From: Paracoccaceae bacterium
GTDB lineage: Bacteria > Pseudomonadota > Alphaproteobacteria > Rhodobacterales > Rhodobacteraceae
DNA length: 64,000 nt
Reading direction: 5' to 3'
NCBI GenBank assembly: GCA_021647745.1
Contig: JAKIUB010000001.1
Coordinates: forward strand, 226,121 to 290,120
The notes beneath the pieces are model-generated. The model saw nothing but the letters and a program-made list of their open reading frames with translations, ran no database searches and was not told the DNA's origin. Within the stretch, counting starts at the first letter, position 1. Each line of letters starts with the position of its first letter. A program made the translations under genes and the position numbers. This document shows, piece after piece, positions 17,623 to 25,852 of the stretch.

Positions 17623-19182
17623 CTATTCCCACTCGATTGTGCCGGGCGGTTTCGAGGTGATATCATAGGTCACACGGTTGATGCCCTCGACCTCGTTAAT
17701 GATCCGCGTGGCTGTCTCGCCCAAGAATTCATGCGAAAAAGGATAGTAGTCGGCGGTCATACCGTCCACGCTTGTGACCGCGCGCAGTGCGCAGGCAAAA
17801 TCATAGGTGCGGCTGTCGCCCATCACGCCGACTGTGCGCACGGGCAGGATGGCAACAAAGGCCTGCCAGATTTCATCATAAAGCCCGTGTTTGCGGATCT
17901 GGTCGATATAGACAGCATCGGCCTTGCGCAGGATTTCAAGCTTTTCAAGGGTGATCTCGCCGGGGCAGCGGATAGCAAGGCCGGGGCCGGGAAACGGATG
18001 GCGGCCAATGAAGCTTTTGGGCAGACCAAGCTCGCGGCCCAAGGCGCGGACCTCGTCCTTGAACAGCTCGCGCAGGGGTTCGACCAGCTTCAGGCCCATT
18101 TTTTCTGGTAGACCACCAACATTGTGATGGGATTTTATGGTTACGCTCGGGCCGCCCGAAAAGCTTACGCTCTCGATTACATCTGGGTAAAGCGTGCCTT
18201 GGGCGAGGAATTTGGCACCGCCCACGGCAGCCGCGTGTTTCTGGAAGACATCGATAAACAGCCGGCCGATTATTTTTCGTTTGGTTTCGGGGTCTGACTG
18301 CCCGTCAAGCTCGCCGAGAAACAACGCGCGCTCATCGGCATGGATCAGCGGCATATGGTATTCGTCGCGGAACATCGCAACCACTTCTTCGGCCTCGTTT
18401 TGCCGCAACAAGCCGTGGTCAACGAACACACAAGTCAGCTGGTCGCCAATGGCCTCGTATAGCAGCACGGCAGCGACCGAGCTATCAACCCCGCCGGAAA
18501 GCCCGCAGATAACCTTGGCATCGCCCACCTGCTCACGGATTTTGCGGATGGCCTCCTCGCGGTAGGCGCCCATGGTCCAGTCACCGGTGAAACCGGCAAT
18601 TTTGATGAAATTTTCGTATAGCCTGGCGCCATTCGGGGTGTGGTGGACCTCGGGATGAAACTGCACTGCGTAAAAATCGCGCGCTTGGTCAGCGATGATC
18701 GCAAAAGGCGCATTGGGCGAGGTGCCGAACACCTCGAAACCCGGCGCGATGGCTGAAACATGGTCGCCGTGGCTCATCCAGACCTGTTCTTTGCCATCCG
18801 AGAACCAACCCTTAAGCAGTGGCAGGCTGGTGCCCGGTTCGACATAAGCGCGGCCAAATTCAGCGGTGCCATGACCGCTTTCGACCTTGCCGCCGAGCAT
18901 CTGCATCATCACTTGCTGGCCATAGCAAATGCCAAGCACCGGCACGCCGAGGCTGAAAACCGCTTCGGGCGGGCGGGGCGAACCGGCATCAATCACACTG
19001 GCGGGACCACCTGACAGGATCACCGCTTTCGGAGCAAATGCTGCCAGAAAACCGGCGTCAACCTTATTGAACGGGTGGATCTCGCAATAGACATTCAGCT
19101 CGCGCAGGCGCCGCGCAATAAGCTGCGTAACCTGTGAGCCGAAGTCGATGATTAAAAGGCGGTCATGGGATGTATCTGTCAT
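17623..19182 (-). CDS. guaA: GMP synthase (glutamine-hydrolysing)
   Basis: Converts XMP to GMP with ATP and glutamine. It has 519 residues. The N-terminal GATase has GICYGQQ (nucleophile Cys) and QFHPEVHHTP; the ATP-pyrophosphatase domain has the P-loop GLSGGVDSS; the C-terminal dimerisation domain ends in VTYDITSKPPGTIEWE, as in all GuaA proteins. ATG 19182 (MTDTSHDR) is chosen over ATG 19200 because it gives the common N-terminus; neither has a strong ribosome site. Confidence 0.97.
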   Translation of the reverse strand: MTDTSHDRLLIIDFGSQVTQLIARRLRELNVYCEIHPFNKVDAGFLAAFAPKAVILSGGPASVIDAGSPRPPEAVFSLGVPVLGICYGQQVMMQMLGGKVESGHGTAEFGRAYVEPGTSLPLLKGWFSDGKEQVWMSHGDHVSAIAPGFEVFGTSPNAPFAIIADQARDFYAVQFHPEVHHTPNGARLYENFIKIAGFTGDWTMGAYREEAIRKIREQVGDAKVICGLSGGVDSSVAAVLLYEAIGDQLTCVFVDHGLLRQNEAEEVVAMFRDEYHMPLIHADERALFLGELDGQSDPETKRKIIGRLFIDVFQKHAAAVGGAKFLAQGTLYPDVIESVSFSGGPSVTIKSHHNVGGLPEKMGLKLVEPLRELFKDEVRALGRELGLPKSFIGRHPFPGPGLAIRCPGEITLEKLEILRKADAVYIDQIRKHGLYDEIWQAFVAILPVRTVGVMGDSRTYDFACALRAVTSVDGMTADYYPFSHEFLGETATRIINEVEGINRVTYDITSKPPGTIEWE

Positions 19183-19250
19183 GGGGCTAGTTATGCCCAT
19201 GGGCGGATTCGCACAAGCCCCAATAGATCAAGGGTCAGTATGCCAGCTGC

Positions 19251-20150
19251 CTACCCTTCGGTATCTACCTGCCCATAGAGAAGCACCGCCTCGTTCATTA
19301 AAATGCGGACAGCGACCAGATTTTGGCTTGTGGAAAGAATATCTTCGGCTTCAAAAATCTCGCCGGCGATAGCACGATCAAGAACGACCTTCGCCCGAGA
19401 CCACACAGCTCCGGCTTCTTCCAGTTTGTCGCGAATTTCGGTGGTAGGGGGCGCAATAATCAGGCCGGGCATTCCGTTGATCAGGGCAGTCAGGGTGTTT
19501 TCAAAGATTCGGACGGTTTCTTCCAGGCTGGCAAGCTTTATCTGTGTATCAATACCGGCCTGAGACAGGCAAAACTCCTTGAATGCTTTTTCGGACAGCA
19601 TTCTCTGCCGCCCGGCAAAATTAAGGATCATGGTGCGAATTAGCGGCAGATTGCCGATCTCGCTGCTATAGATGGACTGGATGTCATTGGTCAGAACATC
19701 CGACACTTCAAACAGGGAATTCGAGACCGAAGAAATTGCTTGAAGGCGGTCCGTTTCTATAGTGCCGGAGGATGAAAGCACATCCAGATATCCGGATAAC
19801 CGATCAAACAGACGCTTTGCTTTAGCGATATCGCTAATGATTTTTGAGTGGGCCTCGATATCCAGCCCCGAATCACCACCGCCAAATTGCAAAATCGAGA
19901 GAGACTGCGCAAACAAATCACGGGTATCCAAGGCGTCTCTAGCGTGGGTTTCGGCCTCGATGTCGAGATACACGAGGCAAGACAAGCCCGCCATACGCTG
20001 TGCAAGCATGCGCTGGCGTGCAGATACGTTTATCCGCACGAGGGCTTGGTCGAGGGTCTCTGCGCTCGCCGTGGTGGGGAGAATAGGGTTTCCCGTTAAG
20101 AATAGAATGCTAATCGTGCCTATGGCGATGAAAGAGGGAAAAAACTTCAT
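19251..20150 (-). CDS. Secreted protein with PilJ-type N-terminal sensor domains
   Basis: 299 residues with a signal peptide (cleavage likely after ASA, residue 30). Two repeats follow, each opening with the same helix motif: RQRMLAQRMA (45-54) and RQRMLSEKAF (181-190). This motif marks the PilJ/NarX-type periplasmic sensor helix (type IV pili methyl-accepting chemotaxis transducer N-terminal domain). There is no second membrane segment, HAMP, kinase or MCP output domain, so it is a free periplasmic protein, possibly a ligand-binding partner of a sensor elsewhere. No signalling partner is adjacent. A small AGGTAG ribosome site precedes the ATG. Confidence 0.75.
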   Translation of the reverse strand: MKFFPSFIAIGTISILFLTGNPILPTTASAETLDQALVRINVSARQRMLAQRMAGLSCLVYLDIEAETHARDALDTRDLFAQSLSILQFGGGDSGLDIEAHSKIISDIAKAKRLFDRLSGYLDVLSSSGTIETDRLQAISSVSNSLFEVSDVLTNDIQSIYSSEIGNLPLIRTMILNFAGRQRMLSEKAFKEFCLSQAGIDTQIKLASLEETVRIFENTLTALINGMPGLIIAPPTTEIRDKLEEAGAVWSRAKVVLDRAIAGEIFEAEDILSTSQNLVAVRILMNEAVLLYGQVDTEG

Positions 20151-20407
20151 AAAACTACCTACAATTTACGTTTGATCAATTCGAAATGCTCGCTAGGGGG
20201 AGCTGCCTGTTTTGTCAATCATTTGAGCGCGCCCCCTTACGTTAGGTAATGTGCTTTGGAGGGCATAAATTGGTATGTGTCATTCAAAATTTTGAGAATA
20301 TTGGCGCATATGTCGCAGATGGAGCAAATTCAGGCGGGAATATCGGATATGGCGGTATGGGGTTGCTATTATCAAGCGAGAACACCCCCTTGTTCAGGAG
20401 CTTGCAC

Positions 20408-21967
20408 ATGCGCGAAATTCCTATCAGCCCGGAATCAACCAGCCGCCGCCGCGGGCGCGGAGGGGGGGCTGCGCGGCGGGCTGCACGCGCCACTGTCAGT
20501 TTTGAAAGCGCAAAATATATCGAGCGTAACATTCCGAATTTCGAAATTCTGACCGAAGAGGCAATCGAGATTATCGAGGCAAATGCCGAGACCATACTGG
20601 AGGAGATCGGCGTCAGCTTTTCCGGTTGTCCCGAGGCGCTGAAGCGCTGGCGCGAGGCGGGGGCAGATGTGACGGGCGAGCGCGTGCGCATCCCGCGTGG
20701 CTTGGCGCGCCAGCTTTGCGCCACCGCGCCTAGCCGGATTATCCAGCACGCCCGTAACCCCGAGCGCAGCGTGGAAATCGGCGGTAAATCTCTGGTGCTG
20801 GCGCCGGTTTATGGCCCGCCATTCGTGCGCGATCTGGATGGCGGGCGGCGCTATGGCACCATTGCCGATTTCCGAAAATTTGTGAAGCTGGGCTATATGA
20901 GCAAATACCTGCACCATTCCGGCGGCACGGTCTGCGAGCCAACCGATGTGGCGGTCAACAAGCGGCATCTGGATATGCTTTATGCCCATATGACCCTGAC
21001 CGACAAGCCCTATATGGGGTCGGTGACAGCCCCCGAGCGGGCGGCGGATTCGGTGGAAATGTCCAAAATCCTGTTTGGTGAAAAATTTGTGGATGAAAAC
21101 GCGGTAATGACCTCGCTGATCAATATCAATTCACCGCTCACCTTTGATCCGATCATGGTTGGCGCGCTGGAGGTTTATGCGGCGGCGGGGCAGGCCTGCA
21201 TTATTTCACCCTTTATCGTGGGCGGGGCGATGGCCCCCGTTTCGGTGGCCGGTACGCTAACACAGGTTTTGGCCGAGGCGCTGGCGGGCATCGCCTATTC
21301 CCAGCTCGTCCGTCCCGGCGCGCCGGTGATTTTTGGCGCCTTTGTGACCTCGATCGATATGGGGTCCGGTGCGCCAACCTTCGGCACGCCCGAGGCCAGC
21401 AAGATCCTCTATGGTGCGGGGCAGCTTGCGCGGCGCCTGGGCTTGCCGTTTCGCTCGGGTGGCGGGCTTTGCGGGGCCAAGCTGCCGGATGCGCAAGCGG
21501 GCTATGAAACCGCCAATACGCTAAATGCCGCCCTGCTTGGCGGGGTTAACTTTATGTTACACGCTTGCGGCTGGCTGGAGGGCGGGCTGGTATCGAGCTT
21601 CGAGAAATTCGTGCTGGATGCCGACCAGCTCGGTGCGTTGCATGCGCTGGCTGAAGGGGTTGATGTATCGGAAAACGGCCAAGCTATGGGAGCGATACGC
21701 GAGGTTGGACCCGGCGGGCATTATCTGGGCTGCGAGCACACCCAAGCCAATTTCAAAACTGCGTTCTGGCGCAGTAATGTGCTGGATTACAAGCCCTTTG
21801 AGCAATGGGAAGACGAGGGCAGCAAGGATGCGATGCAGCTTGCCGGTTTGCGGGTAAAGCAGATGCTGGCCGATTACCGGCAACCCGAAATGGACCCCGC
21901 CATTAACGAGGCATTGCAAGATTATATTGCACGTAAAAAAGCATGCATGCCCGATAGTTTTGTATAG
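20408..21967 (+). CDS. MttB-family corrinoid methyltransferase without pyrrolysine
   Basis: Protein of 519 residues of the trimethylamine methyltransferase (MttB) superfamily. It reads through without an in-frame amber codon, so it belongs to the non-pyrrolysine branch, of which characterised members demethylate glycine betaine and other quaternary amines onto a corrinoid protein. Conserved blocks include GGTVCEPTDVAVNKRHLDML, SPLTFDP, and RSGGGLCGAKLPDAQAGYE; the C-terminal GPGGHYLGCEHTQANFKTAFW is also typical. The N-terminus is Arg-rich (RRRGRGGGAARRAAR). ATG 20408 has AGGAG at 20396-20400; a longer open frame from 20249 has no such site. No corrinoid protein or methyl acceptor gene is adjacent. 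Confidence 0.86.
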   Translation: MREIPISPESTSRRRGRGGGAARRAARATVSFESAKYIERNIPNFEILTEEAIEIIEANAETILEEIGVSFSGCPEALKRWREAGADVTGERVRIPRGLARQLCATAPSRIIQHARNPERSVEIGGKSLVLAPVYGPPFVRDLDGGRRYGTIADFRKFVKLGYMSKYLHHSGGTVCEPTDVAVNKRHLDMLYAHMTLTDKPYMGSVTAPERAADSVEMSKILFGEKFVDENAVMTSLININSPLTFDPIMVGALEVYAAAGQACIISPFIVGGAMAPVSVAGTLTQVLAEALAGIAYSQLVRPGAPVIFGAFVTSIDMGSGAPTFGTPEASKILYGAGQLARRLGLPFRSGGGLCGAKLPDAQAGYETANTLNAALLGGVNFMLHACGWLEGGLVSSFEKFVLDADQLGALHALAEGVDVSENGQAMGAIREVGPGGHYLGCEHTQANFKTAFWRSNVLDYKPFEQWEDEGSKDAMQLAGLRVKQMLADYRQPEMDPAINEALQDYIARKKACMPDSFV

Positions 21968-21978
21968 GTAACAATATA

Positions 21979-22242
21979 CTAGGCCGCTTTTTCTATTTCA
22001 GAGATCAGCGCAGAAAGCACTTCCACATGGGCTTGTGCGCTATAGGTGGCATCATGGGCGCGGCGTCCAATTTCCAACCCTTCTTCACGGGCTTGCAGTA
22101 GATCAACCACCTGCGCCGGACTGGCCCCCAGCAACCGTGGCAGCATGGTTTCACGCTTGTAGCCTTTGGCGCAAATCCGTGCGGCCTCCAGCAGTATTTT
22201 TGGGCGGTGGGTGCTTGGGGTAAGCTTGGATATCTTGGTCAT
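21979..22242 (-). CDS. DUF6477 family protein
   Basis: Small protein of 87 residues recognisable by RPKILLEAARICAKGYKRE and LPRLLGAS, the conserved block of a short family found in Rhodobacterales. It is helical and basic at the N-terminus. Function is unknown. It is convergent with the MttB-like gene (11-base gap) and divergent from the DUF6456 gene. Confidence 0.72.
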   Translation of the reverse strand: MTKISKLTPSTHRPKILLEAARICAKGYKRETMLPRLLGASPAQVVDLLQAREEGLEIGRRAHDATYSAQAHVEVLSALISEIEKAA

Positions 22243-22444
22243 TTTTGTCTCCTGTAAATGTTGGATACCCTGATAATACCGCAGCTTTTTCCCGTGTTGC
22301 GCTTAATGCGATTTCACAGCTCTGTCCTGTAGCCACTTGATAATATTTGATTAATATACTGAGCTTTGTTGAATGGTTAACAGTATGTATACCTCCACGG
22401 TCTATTAACGATTTGTCTAAAATTTTATTCAAAAGGATAAGAAA

Positions 22445-23518
22445 GTGACTGATGACACGCTGACAAATTCCGACACTTTCACCAACCTGGGACCGCTGAC
22501 CAAAGCGTTGCCGGACTGGGTTCCTGAAATTGCGGTGACATATCTAAGCCATACAACCCTCGGAGTCCCTTTGCGGCAAATCGCCCGGCAAAAGGGGGTT
22601 CATGCCTCGACCATATTGCGCCAGGTGCGTAAATATGAGGAGAGGCGTGAAGACCCGCTTGTCGATCAGGCGCTAGATGCTGCGGCGCGCGAGCTACTTC
22701 CCCATAAACCGGAGCAAAAACATATGGCCAATACCCCCACCACCAATGCCGAAGCCAAGCGCATATTGCGGCACCTGTCTGAATCCGGCACCTATTTGCT
22801 GGCCTCGAAGCAAATGTCCAAAGCCGCGGTATTCAAGGAAATAAACGGCGAGGAGCGACGCAAGGTTGCCACGGTCGAAACCCGCATCGCGCATCGTTTT
22901 GCCTTGCAGGAGTGGATCAGCGGCAAACAAATAGGTGTGGTCGGGCGCTATACCATCACTTCGGTCGGGCGGGCTGCATTGCGCCGGATGATGGCTCAGG
23001 ATAATGGCTTTACCGAGCAGCATCAGGAGTTTGGCGAGCGCGATATCAGGCTGTCCGAGGATGGCAGTATCAAGCGGGTGCGCTACAATATTGCCGAAAG
23101 CCCGCTCAGCCTGCTCGGGCGCAAGCGCGGCGCCAACGGGGCATTTTTGACAGCGGCGCAAATGGCAGCGGGCGAGCGCCTGCGCGAGGATTTCGAGCTG
23201 GCGCATATGGGGCCGCGCGTTGCGCAAAACTGGGACCGGTTTTTAACCTCGGCCTCGCGTGGCGGCTTTTCAGGCAACACCCCCGCCGAGGGGCCTTCGG
23301 CGGCGCGGGCGCGGGTGTCCAAGGCGCTGAGCGCACTGGGGCCGGGGCTGGCAGATATTGTCTTTCGGGTGTGTTGTTTTCTGGACGGATTAGAGAAGGC
23401 CGAAAAGCGTCTTGGCTGGTCGGCGCGCTCGGGCAAGGTGGTGCTGCGCATCGCGCTGCAACGCCTCGCCCAGCATTACGGCATGAATGACAGCGAAGAA
23501 ACCAAAATGGCTGGATAG
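22445..23518 (+). CDS. DUF6456 helix-turn-helix protein
   Basis: 357 residues. The N-terminal third holds a helix-turn-helix-like stretch (TLGVPLRQIARQKGVHASTI, about 38-57) suited to DNA binding. The C-terminal half from about 225 (SPLSLLGRKRGANGAFL, GERLREDFELA, then VCCFLDGLEKAEKRLGW) matches the DUF6456 block of alphaproteobacterial regulators. Start is GTG 22445 with AGGA upstream. The 200-base divergent region before it is AT-rich and should hold both promoters. Its targets are unknown. Confidence 0.75.
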   Translation: MTDDTLTNSDTFTNLGPLTKALPDWVPEIAVTYLSHTTLGVPLRQIARQKGVHASTILRQVRKYEERREDPLVDQALDAAARELLPHKPEQKHMANTPTTNAEAKRILRHLSESGTYLLASKQMSKAAVFKEINGEERRKVATVETRIAHRFALQEWISGKQIGVVGRYTITSVGRAALRRMMAQDNGFTEQHQEFGERDIRLSEDGSIKRVRYNIAESPLSLLGRKRGANGAFLTAAQMAAGERLREDFELAHMGPRVAQNWDRFLTSASRGGFSGNTPAEGPSAARARVSKALSALGPGLADIVFRVCCFLDGLEKAEKRLGWSARSGKVVLRIALQRLAQHYGMNDSEETKMAG

Positions 23519-23526
23519 GCGGCGGT

Positions 23527-24273
23527 TCAGGCCTCGCTCGCGGCCTTGATAATACCGCCAAAATCAGCGGCCTTTAGCGAGGCTCCACCCACAAGTGCGC
23601 CATCCACATTGCTCACCGCAAAGATTTCAGCCGCGTTGGTCGGCTTTACCGAGCCGCCATAAAGGAAGCGGATATTTTGGGCCTCGGCAGGGTGGCTCTT
23701 GGCCAGCTCGGCGCGCATATAATCATGCATTTCGGCAATATCTTCCAGCGTTGGCACCTTGCCGGTGCCAATTGCCCAAACCGGCTCATAGGCCAGCACG
23801 GTATTTGCGCCGGTTGCTCCCGCAGGAATGGAGCCGGCCATCTGCCCGCCAACGATGGAAAGCGCCTCGCCCGCATCGCGCTCGGCTTCGGTTTCGCCCA
23901 CACAGATCACCGCCGTTAGCCCTGCGCGCCATGCGGCTTCGGCCTTGGCGGCCACCTCGGCATCGGATTCGCCGTGGTCAGCGCGGCGCTCGGAATGGCC
24001 GACTATGACGGCGCTCGCCCCTGCATCGGCCAGCTGCTCGGCTGAAATATCGCCGGTATGCGCGCCTGAAGCATTGGCGTGGCAATCCTGCCCGCCAATG
24101 CTGATGCCACGCGAAACCGCCACCATGGCGGATACCAGCGTGGCCGGCGGGCAGATCAAAACATCGCAATTTGGCGGCGCGGTAAAGGCCGATACCAGCG
24201 CCTCGATTTCGCCAAGCGAGGCCTTCACCCCGTTCATTTTCCAATTGCCGGCGGCGAGTTTTTTACGTCCCAT
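23527..24273 (-). CDS. tpiA: Triosephosphate isomerase
   Basis: Interconverts dihydroxyacetone phosphate and glyceraldehyde 3-phosphate. 248 residues forming one TIM barrel: AAGNWKMNG (Asn10 and Lys12), catalytic His in VGHSERR, catalytic Glu in AYEPVWAIGTGK, and the phosphate loops GGSVKPTNA and VGGASL. ATG 24273 gives the standard N-terminus with AGGG about 7 bases upstream; the frame is open 21 codons further but without a ribosome site. Confidence 0.97.
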   Translation of the reverse strand: MGRKKLAAGNWKMNGVKASLGEIEALVSAFTAPPNCDVLICPPATLVSAMVAVSRGISIGGQDCHANASGAHTGDISAEQLADAGASAVIVGHSERRADHGESDAEVAAKAEAAWRAGLTAVICVGETEAERDAGEALSIVGGQMAGSIPAGATGANTVLAYEPVWAIGTGKVPTLEDIAEMHDYMRAELAKSHPAEAQNIRFLYGGSVKPTNAAEIFAVSNVDGALVGGASLKAADFGGIIKAASEA

Positions 24274-24395
24274 TTTATTCCCTTTAGTTGGCGTCAAGCG
24301 ACGCATTGGCCCATTCACTCGCCGTGTCGGGGTCATCCAGCGCGGCTTCGGGTAGTGTCCAGTAATTCATATGGCCTTGTTTGCCGTCTTTCTTA

Positions 24396-24731
24396 TCATG
24401 GTTTCTGCGACTCCCTTGCTCTTTCAGGGAATACGGGTTTATTTTTTTCAATAATTTGGAGGATCGTTTGACTCCGTTCGACCGTATAGTCTCTGGCTGT
24501 CTTACCCGCATTATCTCTAATCTGCGGGTCGGCTCCATGCATAAATAGAATTTTCATTATTTCAAAGCTGCCAGTGCTGAATGCATACGTCTTTGCGTAC
24601 ATGAGTGGGGTTGTCCCATTTACATTTTGAGCATTGACCGAAGCACCAATCGCTATCAATCGCTTGACCTCTAACAAATCACCACGCCAACAAGCCTCCA
24701 TCAGCGGTGTCCGCGAATTAGTGTTTTCCAT
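24396..24731 (-). CDS. Small ankyrin-repeat protein
   Basis: 111 residues with about three ankyrin repeats: TPLMEACWRGDLLEVKRLI (about 8-26), TTPLMYAKTY with EIMKILFMHGADPQ (40-71), and GKTARDYTVER (76-86). Ankyrin repeats mediate protein binding and occasionally ligand binding. It starts 14 bases inside the formyltransferase gene in another frame, so it is translated with it. Its TGA stop lies exactly on the insertion boundary, so the last residues may be chance sequence or the protein may be shortened. AT-rich like the rest of the insert. Confidence 0.75.
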   Translation of the reverse strand: MENTNSRTPLMEACWRGDLLEVKRLIAIGASVNAQNVNGTTPLMYAKTYAFSTGSFEIMKILFMHGADPQIRDNAGKTARDYTVERSQTILQIIEKNKPVFPERARESQKP

Positions 24732-25643
24732 TTACCACATGCTCCTCTTTGAATTTATAGAAGGCGCGCAGCATTAATGCCTCATTGTCAATCGACATTC
24801 TCATTGTTGCGTCATTTTCTGGCAAATCCAGAACTTCAAGTTTATCCAGCAAAATATCAAAATTTGTAAGCATCCAAATTTCATTTTCATAATGTCGCCT
24901 TGCGAGAGTCGCCAAATCATCTTCTGGGAATACGGGAGTTGGAAGGTGAAAAAGAACTTCACCTGCATCGGCCAGCTCATTGATCTTATGGAGAGTATTT
25001 CCTAAAGGCATATTATGCAATATTGCCCATTTAAATGAGTCAAGACCTCTTACCGATGGTATTAGCCCTGCATGAACGTTTAGGATGCGTCCCGAATTTG
25101 CAAAATCCGCTTCGATTAAATTTGAACCGCAAACAAGAAACCAATCGTAATCATTCAACACGTTGCGCCATTCGCTGTATTCTACGACTATCCCACCGCT
25201 GAAGGCAGCCAAAGAACGCGGGTCGGCGCCCTCAAACTGCGGTGGCCGGTGTTTAAAGGCCACAGCTCTTTCTGGGCGCTTTACGAAGGGCATAAGCAAA
25301 AGATCGATATTTCTAAAACCGCGATTGTATAGCGCCATAAATACTTGAGCCGTTTTTAGATGTGGGGCATCGTACGAAAGTAAACAAATTTTCATCAAAT
25401 TTTATCCTAACTATATTACACTCTACTGTTCAATATTGAACCTTGTAGAAATCGCAGTTCTTTGGATATGAACTGGGACCTAACTTTCTTCTGGCCCTAT
25501 GCGGACTGTTCTGCAATACTATTTTCATGGCGAACGCGTTTGGTGTGATGTTGCTTAGTGATGAGATTGGGCATTCAATTTCCTCTTTTGTTGTATTTCG
25601 AAGTCATATAGCTGAATTTTATAAAACCTGCGTTGCAAAACCG
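24398..25643. mobile_element. AT-rich insertion carrying formyltransferase and ankyrin genes
   Basis: Defined as the segment whose removal restores the TfoX-like reading frame; boundaries are accurate to a few bases. It is clearly richer in A and T than the flanks and has different codon choice (many AAT, ATT, TTT, AAA). The ends are related inverted sequences: GGTTTCTGCGACTC at 24400-24413 and, on the other strand from 25642, GGTTTTGCAACGC. No transposase frame is seen and no long target duplication; an AT dinucleotide abuts both ends. The 248 bases from 25396 to 25643 hold no convincing gene. It may be a small cargo element or the remnant of an IS-mediated insertion. Confidence 0.65.
24718..25395 (-). 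CDS. Formyltransferase-family protein (possible sugar N-formyltransferase)
   Basis: 225 residues of the 10-formyltetrahydrofolate-dependent formyltransferase fold. The catalytic set is complete: Asn106 and His108 in LNVHAGLIPSVRG and Asp143 in ELADAGEVLFH, the same spacing as in methionyl-tRNA formyltransferase. It lacks the C-terminal tRNA-binding domain, so sugar-nucleotide amino groups are a more likely target than Met-tRNA. ATG 25395 has AGGA 8 bases upstream; the preceding in-frame TTG is less likely. The overlap with the ankyrin gene recalls QdtF-type enzymes that carry ankyrin repeats on the same chain. No amino-sugar pathway genes are nearby. Confidence 0.78.
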   Translation of the reverse strand: MKICLLSYDAPHLKTAQVFMALYNRGFRNIDLLLMPFVKRPERAVAFKHRPPQFEGADPRSLAAFSGGIVVEYSEWRNVLNDYDWFLVCGSNLIEADFANSGRILNVHAGLIPSVRGLDSFKWAILHNMPLGNTLHKINELADAGEVLFHLPTPVFPEDDLATLARRHYENEIWMLTNFDILLDKLEVLDLPENDATMRMSIDNEALMLRAFYKFKEEHVVNGKH

Positions 25644-25852
25644 ATAGGTAAACAGCATTGCGCCTGCGGCGTCCAGCCGCTCGGCAAGCGCCCCCGAGGC
25701 CTTGATATAAAGCCGCCCGTCCTGACGCATCACGGAAAAGATTTTGCCATTGGCGTATATCGAAAGCCCGCCCATCATCTTGCGGGTGCTGATCTCGCCG
25801 ACTGTGGCAAAAAGCTCTTTTACAAATTCGATTTCAGAAGGGCCAACACCCA

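Noticed and set aside
20249..20407. N-terminal extension of the MttB-like gene
   Set aside because: The frame is open, but AGGAG at 20396-20400 points to ATG 20408 and the extra residues have no protein-like pattern.
20408..21967. Pyrrolysine-containing trimethylamine methyltransferase
   Set aside because: No in-frame TAG occurs in 519 codons, so this is the non-pyrrolysine branch.
23595..24355. Long plus-strand frames opposite tpiA
   Set aside because: They mirror tpiA codon structure, have no ribosome sites and no recognisable protein features.
24718..24735. Programmed frameshift joining formyltransferase and ankyrin frames
   Set aside because: The overlap contains an A run, but no canonical slippery heptamer in the right frame; ATG coupling explains it more simply.
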